From a virus: a stretch of DNA of 23,678 bases. Made by a program: the position numbers and the translations under genes. Under the pieces are notes generated by a model. The model worked only from the letters and a program-made list of their open reading frames with translations, ran no database searches and was not told the origin of the DNA. The first letter of the stretch is position 1. Each line of letters starts with the position of its first letter. Positions 1 through 6,117 of this stretch are shown here, piece by piece. The stretch covers positions 1-23,678 of IMG/VR virus record IMGVR_UViG_3300027996_000165; one strand, 5' to 3'.

Positions 1-308
1 CACATAGTTGGGTCGAATAGTTCATATATTGTCCCATTTCGTGCAATTACGTATGGAACGCTTACATGCCAATCTTTTTTTGACAGCGCTGCTATGTCAC
101 TTCTCAATACACCAACTGTATTATGTAGTATGATTTTAGTCTTGGTATATTTAGCTGGATAGAAATATGAACTATATCCGGGATTTATCTTAATAATATC
201 ACCACCTGTAATAGATTCAATCGAACTAACCTTAAACTTAGTCCCATTAATATCAACATAATCACTGGCAAATTTATTTTCATGTTCAGTTATTTTACTT
301 GCTCTCAT
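1..308 (-). CDS. N-acetylmuramoyl-L-alanine amidase (endolysin-like), partial at window edge
   Basis: Reading leftward from an ATG at 308-306, the frame stays open to base 1 (102 codons visible), so the C-terminal part lies outside the window. A strong Shine-Dalgarno (AGGAGG) lies just upstream at about 315-320. Residues 58-65 (KIILHNTV) match the first zinc-ligand motif of the amidase_2 / PGRP family, with the ligand His at 62. Residues 82-100 (VSVPYVIARNGTIYELFDP) match the following family block, roughly 'vS.HYvI.RdGtiyqLf'. Family knowledge: these enzymes cut the MurNAc to L-Ala amide bond of peptidoglycan. About 55 residues precede the catalytic core. A TATAAACT late promoter lies at 331-338, fitting a lysis or virion role. 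The remaining zinc ligands cannot be checked here. Confidence 0.75.
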   Translation of the reverse strand, partial: MRASKITEHENKFASDYVDINGTKFKVSSIESITGGDIIKINPGYSSYFYPAKYTKTKIILHNTVGVLRSDIAALSKKDWHVSVPYVIARNGTIYELFDPTM

Positions 309-330
309 TATACACCTCCTGAGTTAAAAG

Positions 331-338
331 AGTTTATA
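331..338 (-). promoter_or_regulatory. Late promoter TATAAACT (leftward, for the amidase)
   Basis: AGTTTATA on the plus strand reads TATAAACT leftward, 22 bases before the amidase start and just upstream of its Shine-Dalgarno. It differs from the T4 late promoter TATAAATA only in the last two bases. It is one half of a head-to-head pair with 353-360. Confidence 0.6.
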
Positions 339-352
339 CTTACTTACTAGTA

Positions 353-360
353 TATAAACT
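353..360 (+). promoter_or_regulatory. Late promoter TATAAACT (rightward, for the gene at 385)
   Basis: TATAAACT lies 24 bases before the ATG at 385. It is divergent from the matching octamer at 331-338, with 14 bases between the two. The same octamer recurs before other genes in the window. Confidence 0.6.
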
Positions 361-384
361 CTAATTAATTAAGTGAGGTGACCT

Positions 385-684
385 ATGAGTTCCAATAATG
401 AAACAAAAGACTTCCTAGAAGAAGTTTCTTCAGATACAATTAGCGACGTAGCCGAAGTGGTTGACGAAGTGCCAAAAAATAAACCAAAAACCAAAAAGAG
501 AAAAACTCCTGTAACTCCAGTAAATCCGGAAGTTCCTACTAGAAAAGCTTCAGGGTTTAAAAAAACTACAGTGCAGGTTATGACAGGTCGTCCTATGTCT
601 GCTCTTAGTAAAGATATACCTGTAAGTAAATCTAATAAGAACAGTAAAATAAATCCTCCTGCTAAAGGATTTGATTTTATTTAA
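385..684 (+). CDS. Small Lys/Pro-rich protein, probably late, unknown function
   Basis: A 99-residue protein that I do not recognise. Residues 1-30 are acidic and Ser-rich. Residues 31-60 are Lys/Pro/Thr-rich (KNKPKTKKRKTPVTPV and following), and the whole protein looks disordered, without membrane segments or cysteines. It ends in PPAKGFDFI, a short aromatic tail on a disordered chain, loosely like the end of the 192-residue protein at 3965 (GGIDFSKFM). The start is supported by GAGGTG about 7 bases upstream and a TATAAACT late promoter at 353-360. A small virion-associated protein is a reasonable guess from the promoter class only. Confidence 0.6.
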   Translation: MSSNNETKDFLEEVSSDTISDVAEVVDEVPKNKPKTKKRKTPVTPVNPEVPTRKASGFKKTTVQVMTGRPMSALSKDIPVSKSNKNSKINPPAKGFDFI

Positions 685-692
685 TAACTTAA

Positions 693-720
693 TTGACAAA
701 ACTCCTTCATTTTCTATATT
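693..720 (+). promoter_or_regulatory. Sigma70-type promoter for the secreted protein at 741
   Basis: TTGACA at 693-698 is a perfect -35 box. A 16-base spacer follows, then TATATT at 715-720 as the -10 box. The expected transcript start near 727 leaves a short leader containing AAGGAGG before the ATG at 741. Its form contrasts with the TATAAACT class used by neighbouring genes and suggests expression by unmodified host RNA polymerase. Confidence 0.6.
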
Positions 721-740
721 AGGAAGTAAGGAGGTTCGTC

Positions 741-1793
741 ATGAACAAATTTATCTTAATAATCGCATTCTTATCACTCTCTGCTTGGGGTAGTATAATA
801 GACCTCGATGCACAGCGTAAAATTCTGAACGCAAAGCAAAATCTAGAACTGATATCAGCTAACAGTAAGTTACCTGCGAAATTAACCAATCAACTTAACC
901 AATTACGTAAAGAGGCAATTAATCTTAGTGAGATTATATATTCTAGACGATGTAATTCAGTGTCTATCAATTCATTACCCGATGAAACATGTGACCATTT
1001 TTTCGTAATTAGTAAAAAATTCATTGATTCATATGCAAAATGGAATAATTCATTTTTCAAAAGTAGAGTTAGTTTGTTAAAACAGGAACGTAATTTCCGT
1101 AAACGAATTCATGCATGTATTGAAATGATGGGTGCATTCCTTAATCCAAATATGACTCCGGAGGCACTATTTCCTCATAAATTAAATGTAGACGTAGAAC
1201 GTAGATATGATACAGACGTAACTATCTCATTTATACCTAAATACAATAAGAAGTGGATATTCCATGGAAATACATCGGGATATAATCGTAACGGTGAGAT
1301 TAAGTATCTAAAAAAGTATTTCATGCCTTGGACCAATAACTGTCGTGACCTTGTAGTAGATAAAAGTGGTCGATTGGAGCCAAGATATTTAGAGGATGTA
1401 AAGCAATATTGGAAAGACTCGCCATATGAGTTCCAACATAATACACGAGGGAACTATACAGGCATCTACATCGGTTTTAAGCGCCCTAGAGCCTATGTTC
1501 TTGAAATCTTAGTCAATGGTAAGGTATATAAAGAAGTGACCGTAGAGTATGCTAGTACGATGCGTAAGAAGAATAAAAAATACTACTCATCTAGTGTAGA
1601 TATCCAATCCTTCATGTATTTAGATGTATTACCTAAACAAGAAATTCGATTTCAACTTGGTTCGGCCGCTCGACATCAAATTATGCACTGGAATATCTTT
1701 ATAGATAAAAAAACTGACTATAATAGAAGCGGAATTATATCAAAGACATTCCAAGTACCTGATGGTGATGTTGAAGTAAGACTTAGAAACTAA
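741..1793 (+). CDS. Signal-peptide-bearing protein of unknown function, probably exported
   Basis: A 350-residue protein starting with a short basic n-region (MNK), a hydrophobic core at residues 4-16 and a plausible signal peptidase I site after AWG (15-17). Alternatively cleavage could follow DLDA at 24. The mature part has four cysteines (71, 84, 126, 201), enough for two disulphides in the periplasm, a predicted helical N-terminal half, and a Tyr/Arg/Lys-rich C-terminal half likely to be beta-rich. No family is recognised. The start is well fixed by AAGGAGG. The host-type promoter at 693-720 and the terminator at 1793-1818 make it a monocistronic unit. Inference: an early envelope-directed protein, such as one affecting superinfection or envelope integrity. 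This is not shown by any motif. Confidence 0.7.
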   Translation: MNKFILIIAFLSLSAWGSIIDLDAQRKILNAKQNLELISANSKLPAKLTNQLNQLRKEAINLSEIIYSRRCNSVSINSLPDETCDHFFVISKKFIDSYAKWNNSFFKSRVSLLKQERNFRKRIHACIEMMGAFLNPNMTPEALFPHKLNVDVERRYDTDVTISFIPKYNKKWIFHGNTSGYNRNGEIKYLKKYFMPWTNNCRDLVVDKSGRLEPRYLEDVKQYWKDSPYEFQHNTRGNYTGIYIGFKRPRAYVLEILVNGKVYKEVTVEYASTMRKKNKKYYSSSVDIQSFMYLDVLPKQEIRFQLGSAARHQIMHWNIFIDKKTDYNRSGIISKTFQVPDGDVEVRLRN

Positions 1794-1818
1794 AAAAGGT
1801 AGCTTATGCTACCTTTTT
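1793..1818. terminator. Bidirectional hairpin terminator between convergent genes
   Basis: An 11-base inverted repeat (AAAAAGGTAGC, loop TTAT, GCTACCTTTTT) ends in a T-run on both strands. It lies between the rightward gene ending at 1793 and the leftward gene ending at 1833, and can stop transcription from both sides. Confidence 0.8.
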
Positions 1819-1832
1819 CTATATTCATATTA

Positions 1833-2327
1833 TTAAAATGCATCAAAATCTGGTGCGATTTTTGTTTTTTCATCTGTTAAGGTAAGTTTAACATCATATT
1901 CAACAATATTTTTTTTACCATCCTCATCTTCTTCTTTGCGATTTAGATAAGCAACTGCAATTGATGTATCTTCGTTCTCTACCTCTTTCATAAATGAAAG
2001 CACGTATTCGAAAATATCAATACCATTTTTACATTTGCGAGTAATTGCAATATCAACTAATCTGGCTGTAAACTGGACTGAGTCAAAATCTACGATGAAA
2101 TGGTTCTTTTCATAGTCACTGGTATCAATTCCCAGCTTTTTCCAACGAACTGGGAAGGTAAACAGCTGCTTGAAATTATTTGTCTCTAATGTATCTTCAA
2201 ATGAGTTCAGAAATGATTGCATATCACCTTCATTAGTGTGTTTGATAGATACTTTACTGTAAACATCCTCATCAGCTTTTGCGTGAAGATGTCTGGTCAT
2301 AACTCCCTGCCAGTTTATATTTAGCAT
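1833..2327 (-). CDS. Hypothetical acidic 164-residue protein, probably early
   Basis: No family is recognised. The protein is soluble and charged, with no signal peptide. Residues 1-30 (starting MLNINWQGVM) and the central part (FTFPVRWKKLGI, DSVQFTARLVDIAITRKC) look like a compact alpha/beta or beta-rich domain. It ends with a strand-rich segment (EYDVKLTLTDEK) and an acidic-aromatic tail PDFDAF. The start is supported by AAAGGAG about 8 bases upstream. A host-type promoter (ATGACA, 16 bases, TATATT) reads into it from 2396-2369, and it shares the terminator at 1793-1818 with the convergent gene at 741. Promoter class suggests early expression. Confidence 0.65.
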   Translation of the reverse strand: MLNINWQGVMTRHLHAKADEDVYSKVSIKHTNEGDMQSFLNSFEDTLETNNFKQLFTFPVRWKKLGIDTSDYEKNHFIVDFDSVQFTARLVDIAITRKCKNGIDIFEYVLSFMKEVENEDTSIAVAYLNRKEEDEDGKKNIVEYDVKLTLTDEKTKIAPDFDAF

Positions 2328-2368
2328 ATGTGGCTCCTTTTTTAGATATAGTCTGATTTACTATGAGA

Positions 2369-2396
2369 AATATAGAAACTTTGATTCCGTTGTCAT
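2369..2396 (-). promoter_or_regulatory. Sigma70-type promoter for the 164-residue protein
   Basis: On the minus strand ATGACA (2396-2391), a 16-base spacer and TATATT (2374-2369) match the architecture of the promoter at 693-720, with one mismatch in the -35 box. The expected leader to the ATG at 2327 is about 35 bases and contains the AAAGGAG ribosome site. Confidence 0.55.
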
Positions 2397-2414
2397 ATAA
2401 ATTATTTTTAGTAG

Positions 2415-2422
2415 TATAAACA
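2415..2422 (+). promoter_or_regulatory. Late promoter variant TATAAACA for the gene at 2448
   Basis: TATAAACA lies 25 bases before the ATG at 2448, the same distance class as the TATAAACT sites. It differs from them only in the last base. Confidence 0.5.
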
Positions 2423-2447
2423 AGAGTATAACCCATATAGAGATATT

Positions 2448-3554
2448 ATGAAGTCAATAAAAATAGCAGGAATTCGTTTAGTAAACTATCTGAATGATGG
2501 CATTAACTGGAAAGACCATAAGGATATTATTTTAGACTTCTGGATTACTTACAAATCTCAAGATTTCGGATATAATCCAATTCAGTTCAGAAATATGTTC
2601 CTTGTAGATGAGTTACCTACCCAAGCACAGGCTGATTACGAAAGTTGGTTTGAGATATGGAATTTTCAAGATGAAGAAGACGAAAATTGGATTCAGTTCA
2701 TTGATGGTACTTTAAATGTATTTTACCACACATCTAATCCAACTATAATGGAAGATGGTCTATGGTATATTGCAATGGTACAGTCAGAATTACAGGCTCG
2801 TGAAACTGTAGAAACTCAAATTTTTCATGGTAATCCAAATCTAAACTCATTTTGGAAAATGGATACTAATACTAAACCAGAGGAAGTTGGTGGTAGACGT
2901 AATGGTTACATGTTTACTAGAGAGCTTAAGGACATCTCTCCACCCGATACAAAGGGTTTTTATTGGGGAGTGGTCTTCCAGTGTACTGAAACAGTAAAGC
3001 TCTTCTACGTGGATGGAAAGGAGACTATGAGCAAATGTATCAACTGGGCTGCAAATGCAGAACATATGACATTAGTTAAGGTGACTGGTAGTGGTAGATT
3101 TGTAGTTGAACGAGTATTTGTTGAAGGTAAAGCATGGAGAGATGATAGATACATCCCTCAAGATAATACACCAAAACAGGCACTGACTGGTAGTGGATTA
3201 AATAAATACATCACTCAAAACTATGAACCGATGTATGGTGTATGGGACCAGATTGATGAAATGAAGAAAGAACATAACGAACAAATAAATCAACGTAAAA
3301 ATGCACTTAATACATTCAGTGATGAAGAAGTTAAAGTGAGTAGAGTATTGGATGAAGTTGATTCATTTATTGTTCGTGGTAATGTGACTAATAAACGTCG
3401 TAAACGTAATAAAGAGATACGTCAAGCATCGCGAGATAAAAACAAAGTACGTGAACGTGAAATTAAAAAGAAAGTACGTGAATTGGAGAAAGAAGACAAT
3501 AAGAAGGCTCGTAGAGACCGACAGTCACTGAACCCACTTATTGATAAAAAATAA
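2448..3554 (+). CDS. Hypothetical late protein with a basic coiled-coil tail
   Basis: A 368-residue protein without a recognised family. Residues 1-245 are rich in Trp, Tyr and Phe and look like a folded, probably beta-rich domain. Residues about 260-360 are highly charged and helical (for example KRRKRNKEIRQASRDKNK), consistent with a basic coiled coil or nucleic-acid or scaffold contact. The ribosome site is weak (AGAG near 2440). A TATAAACA late promoter precedes it, so a virion or assembly protein is the likeliest class. The next gene is convergent and its stop codon abuts this one directly (3554/3555). Confidence 0.65.
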   Translation: MKSIKIAGIRLVNYLNDGINWKDHKDIILDFWITYKSQDFGYNPIQFRNMFLVDELPTQAQADYESWFEIWNFQDEEDENWIQFIDGTLNVFYHTSNPTIMEDGLWYIAMVQSELQARETVETQIFHGNPNLNSFWKMDTNTKPEEVGGRRNGYMFTRELKDISPPDTKGFYWGVVFQCTETVKLFYVDGKETMSKCINWAANAEHMTLVKVTGSGRFVVERVFVEGKAWRDDRYIPQDNTPKQALTGSGLNKYITQNYEPMYGVWDQIDEMKKEHNEQINQRKNALNTFSDEEVKVSRVLDEVDSFIVRGNVTNKRRKRNKEIRQASRDKNKVREREIKKKVRELEKEDNKKARRDRQSLNPLIDKK

Positions 3555-3884
3555 TTACATCTCTTCTATACCATCATCAATTACTGGAAGGTCATCGGGC
3601 GTAGATAAGTCTTCGCCTTCTATCGCCATATCATCTGAGCCTGATGAGTCATCAATACTATCGACTGGTACTTCTTCAAGTGATGTATTAAAATCATCAT
3701 CAATAGAAGGTTCAGATACGGGAAGTATAGGCTCAGATTTTTCCTCTAATTTCATATCGGCTTCATCTACAGCCATTTCAGTACCAAGCCCTTCATAAAT
3801 TATCTTATGTGCTTGTTTAACTCCTTCAACTAATGTCGGATTTACCTCATTAATTGAATCCAAAAAATCATAAAACTGTTTCAT
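3555..3884 (-). CDS. Small acidic protein, candidate prohead core or internal protein
   Basis: A 109-residue protein, strongly acidic after residue 36 (Asp/Glu/Ser/Pro-rich, disordered). Its N-terminus MKQFYDFLDS loosely resembles the capsid-targeting peptides of T4 internal proteins (MKTYQEFIAEA). Residues 17-21 (TLVEG) and 28-32 (IIYEG) both fit the gp21 prohead protease consensus, hydrophobic-x-Glu before Gly or Ala. Family knowledge: T4 core proteins such as gp67 and gp68 are small and acidic and are cleaved this way. Tandem late promoters at 3901-3918 precede it. The role is inference. The overlapping Ser-rich frame on the other strand is a shadow. Confidence 0.6.
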   Translation of the reverse strand: MKQFYDFLDSINEVNPTLVEGVKQAHKIIYEGLGTEMAVDEADMKLEEKSEPILPVSEPSIDDDFNTSLEEVPVDSIDDSSGSDDMAIEGEDLSTPDDLPVIDDGIEEM

Positions 3885-3900
3885 CGTTGACCCAAGTGAA

Positions 3901-3918
3901 TATTTATAATAGTTTATA
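3901..3918 (-). promoter_or_regulatory. Tandem late promoters TATAAACT and TATAAATA (leftward)
   Basis: Reading leftward, TATAAACT at 3918-3911 is followed two bases later by TATAAATA at 3908-3901, an exact T4 late consensus. Both precede the ATG at 3884. The first forms a head-to-head pair with 3928-3935. Confidence 0.6.
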
Positions 3919-3927
3919 CTGTATCGT

Positions 3928-3935
3928 TATAAACT
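3928..3935 (+). promoter_or_regulatory. Late promoter TATAAACT (rightward, for the gene at 3965)
   Basis: TATAAACT lies 29 bases before the ATG at 3965, with AAGGG as ribosome site between. It is divergent from 3911-3918 with 9 bases between the two octamers. Confidence 0.6.
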
Positions 3936-3964
3936 CTATTATACACAACTAAGGGCTTAATATC

Positions 3965-4543
3965 ATGGCTACAGAACGAAATAATTACGAATTACCTAAT
4001 AATGAGGAATTCGAGAACCTACTTCAGGAAAACTTACAAACACTTAAGCCTCTAGAAATGAAAGAGAAAGAAGTGGCTGGTCAGAAACAGTTATTTCCAT
4101 TTTGGAATGTAGTTGAACTAGAAGAAGTTCACTATAGCGCTGAGTCATACCTAACTGCGAAGCAAAAGAAAGAGCGCTCCGTAAAGGATGGTAATACTCT
4201 TATCAATCACATAGAAGATGTAATGGGTAATGTGAAAAATACTGAAATGGTTAATATGACTAATGCGGTAAAGGCACCTAAAAATAACATAAAGGACACT
4301 TCTACTAAAAAACAAGTAACTGAGTGGGATTCTACATCAGGAGCTGAGAAAACTGTTAACTCTAATGCGGCTAATCCTAAGAAAGACAATGTAGGTGCTG
4401 TAAAGCCTAAGAAAAATGAGTTGAAGGACACTTCTACTAAAAAACAAGTAACTGAGTGGGATGCAACTGATGAAACTAGTAAGACTATTACAAGTAAGTT
4501 TGGTGAACCCTATGGTGGAATAGACTTCAGTAAGTTTATGTAA
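3965..4543 (+). CDS. Hydrophilic late protein with two 44-residue repeats, unknown function
   Basis: A 192-residue, highly charged protein without cysteines or membrane segments. No family is recognised. Residues from about 100 to 180 hold two copies of a unit of about 44 residues, each containing KDTSTKKQVTEWD followed by a Ser/Thr-rich stretch. The core is identical also at DNA level (39 bp at 4292-4330 and 4424-4462), which points to recent duplication or conversion. The C-terminus GGIDFSKFM is an aromatic tail on a disordered chain. A TATAAACT promoter precedes it and a bidirectional terminator follows. A virion linker or decoration protein is possible, but nothing proves it. Confidence 0.65.
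   Translation: MATERNNYELPNNEEFENLLQENLQTLKPLEMKEKEVAGQKQLFPFWNVVELEEVHYSAESYLTAKQKKERSVKDGNTLINHIEDVMGNVKNTEMVNMTNAVKAPKNNIKDTSTKKQVTEWDSTSGAEKTVNSNAANPKKDNVGAVKPKKNELKDTSTKKQVTEWDATDETSKTITSKFGEPYGGIDFSKFM
4292..4330 (+). repeat. 39-bp direct repeat, copy 1
   Basis: Exact copy of 4424-4462, 132 bases (44 codons) upstream and in the same reading frame. It encodes the KDTSTKKQVTEWD core. Confidence 0.9.
4424..4462 (+). repeat. 39-bp direct repeat, copy 2
   Basis: Exact copy of 4292-4330 within the same gene. Bases flanking the copies have diverged. Confidence 0.9.
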
Positions 4544-4545
4544 TT

Positions 4546-4565
4546 AAAGGCTCTTACGAGCCTTT
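4546..4565. terminator. Bidirectional hairpin terminator
   Basis: Inverted repeat AAAGGCTC, loop TTAC, GAGCCTTT with T-runs on both strands. It sits between the rightward gene ending at 4543 and the leftward gene ending at 4567. Confidence 0.75.
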
Positions 4566-4566
4566 T

Positions 4567-4767
4567 TTATTCACATGTTACAGGAAATCGATTATCGGAA
4601 CAATCGCTACATGTATCTGTGTCACCATCTCCAGTAATCCACCCACCTACGACACATCCTTTATATGGACCTCCACTGACATCCCATATACGACGACAGT
4701 TGCGCTCATCCTGATATTGATTATAAGTCGGATTACTTTCGTTTTGTTTTAAATTAATAGTTGTCAT
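4567..4767 (-). CDS. Small cysteine-rich protein, unknown function
   Basis: A 66-residue protein with five cysteines (23, 38, 53, 56, 65), including CSDC at 53-56, and Gly/Asp-rich turns (GGWITGDGDTDT). No family is recognised; a small metal-binding or disulphide-stabilised domain is possible. Support for it being real is its position between a bidirectional terminator and the palindromic late promoter at 4776-4787. No Shine-Dalgarno is visible, and the TATAAACT box ends only 8 bases before the ATG. The mRNA would therefore be almost leaderless if that promoter drives it. Confidence 0.5.
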   Translation of the reverse strand: MTTINLKQNESNPTYNQYQDERNCRRIWDVSGGPYKGCVVGGWITGDGDTDTCSDCSDNRFPVTCE

Positions 4768-4775
4768 ACACTGAT

Positions 4776-4787
4776 AGTTTATAAACT
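4776..4787. promoter_or_regulatory. Palindromic double late promoter AGTTTATAAACT
   Basis: The 12-base perfect palindrome contains TATAAACT on both strands (plus 4780-4787, minus 4783-4776), overlapping by four bases. The plus copy is 31 bases before the ATG at 4819. The minus copy is 8 bases before the ATG at 4767. Confidence 0.55.
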
Positions 4788-4818
4788 AGCTATAGCACAC
4801 TTAAAGAAAGTATTAATT

Positions 4819-5472
4819 ATGGAATTTGATTTTATGAAAATGGAAACTGACTTAGCTCTTCCTACACGCACCCAAAAGCGTAGGTCGCCTTTATTACCTA
4901 TGATTGAAGCGACTACTAAGAAGGACAATGGAAACTCTAAGGATGTTAAAGCTAAGAGAGACTATACATATACGTACAGTTGTGCATTATTACCATTAAA
5001 TGATAATGTGGGAGCTATCCTAAAGTACTGGACGCGTAAAATGATACCTGAGGAATCTCTATACATAAATGCAGATGAAGGCATTGATGGATATGAATTC
5101 GTACCTCACGTAACCGTTAAATATGGTCTACATGATACTACTCCCGATACATTAAGTGATATATGTGATGGATGTGGATTGATAACAATTGAATTTGGTA
5201 AAGTTGATAAATTTGATACCAATCCAAATTTTGATGTTATCAAGGTAAATGTTGAAAGTGACCAACTCAGAACTCTGAATGACAAGATATCAGAGGGTAT
5301 GAGTAATGATAAAAAATGGGATTCATATAACCCACACGCCACTTTAGCATATGTTAAAAAAGGTGAATGTGAAGAATTAGTTAAAAGTGGATTCTTCACT
5401 AAATTAAATGATGTTATTGACCAAGTATGCTTCAGTTCTAAAGCAGGAACTGAGTATTACATTAACCTGTAA
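4819..5472 (+). CDS. 2H phosphoesterase (2'-5' RNA ligase-like family)
   Basis: A 217-residue protein with two HxT motifs in the right contexts. VPHVTVKYGLH has H97 and T99, and YNPHATLAYVKKG has H173 and T175, 76 residues apart; this is the hallmark of the 2H superfamily. Family knowledge: these enzymes open or cut 2'-5' or cyclic phosphodiesters in RNA ends and nucleotides. T4 Acb1, an anti-CBASS enzyme, is a phage member. Residues 1-48 are an extra basic, disordered extension (including TRTQKRRSPLLP) not needed for the fold. The gene is first in a late operon: its stop is 9 bases before a tail-tube-like gene. A promoter lies at 4780-4787. The substrate is unknown. RNA repair, defence evasion and a virion-carried enzyme are all possible. 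Confidence 0.85.
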   Translation: MEFDFMKMETDLALPTRTQKRRSPLLPMIEATTKKDNGNSKDVKAKRDYTYTYSCALLPLNDNVGAILKYWTRKMIPEESLYINADEGIDGYEFVPHVTVKYGLHDTTPDTLSDICDGCGLITIEFGKVDKFDTNPNFDVIKVNVESDQLRTLNDKISEGMSNDKKWDSYNPHATLAYVKKGECEELVKSGFFTKLNDVIDQVCFSSKAGTEYYINL

Positions 5473-5481
5473 GAGGAACCA

Positions 5482-6108
5482 ATGGACGGACCACTTCTAG
5501 ATAGATGGGTAGGTAGACTCCACCAAGGTACTGCAAGATGCATTATCGGTGACCTTCCTGTATCTTATACCGAGGAAGATGCTCCATCTTCAGAAACAAT
5601 CAATGCAAATATCACTTCCTTTATTGGACCCGGATTGAGCTTAAAATATCAAATTGATGGTAGTTATAAAGGACTGGTTCATATTCCAGTGACTGAAGAC
5701 AATCAATATTATGATAAGCTTATCTCGATGAATATGATAGCAGATGATAGAACCGAAAACTATTGGACCCTGCATCGTTATATGTCTACGATTCAAAGTG
5801 GTATGACTGGACCAAATGCATATCCTCAGACTGATTCAAATCATAGAGTGTATGGTGCCGATAAGCATTACCGAAATAGAAGAATGTGGATTCCATTTAT
5901 TGAGATTCATATTGCAGATGATTCATATCAAGAATGGCAGATAATTAGATATGAAAGATGTTGGCCTACTGATTTAAGTGACTTAAACTTAAACTTCTTG
6001 GGCCCAGACCCAGTATCATTCACAATGAGTTGGGTATATGAAGTTAAAAAAATTATTCGATGCTCCGACTCTATCCCTGAAACCCCACCAAAGTGTATAA
6101 CTAATTAG
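5482..6108 (+). CDS. Tail tube-like protein (T4 gp19 fold)
   Basis: A 208-residue protein. The C-terminal segment at residues 159-189 (RCWPTDLSDLNLNF, then VSFTMSWVYEVKK) lines up with the end of T4 gp19 (GLWPTNVGELQLDW, then TFEVTLALDYW), including the WPT turn and the last beta strand. The middle (TENYWTLHRYMSTIQSG, residues 91-107) fits the helix region of that fold. Family knowledge: gp19 and the related gp48 and gp54 stack as hexameric rings. Length (T4 gp19 has 163) and divergence leave open whether this is the main tube, an initiator ring or a tube-end protein. The ribosome site is AGAGGAAC. It is cotranscribed with the 2H gene and with 6118. Confidence 0.65.
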   Translation: MDGPLLDRWVGRLHQGTARCIIGDLPVSYTEEDAPSSETINANITSFIGPGLSLKYQIDGSYKGLVHIPVTEDNQYYDKLISMNMIADDRTENYWTLHRYMSTIQSGMTGPNAYPQTDSNHRVYGADKHYRNRRMWIPFIEIHIADDSYQEWQIIRYERCWPTDLSDLNLNFLGPDPVSFTMSWVYEVKKIIRCSDSIPETPPKCITN

Positions 6109-6117
6109 GAGTAAACT

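Noticed and set aside
3541-3798. 85-codon Ser-rich frame on the plus strand
   Set aside because: Antisense to the acidic 109-residue gene, whose Asp/Ser codons create the Ser-rich shadow. It begins inside the end of the 368-residue gene and has no ribosome site.
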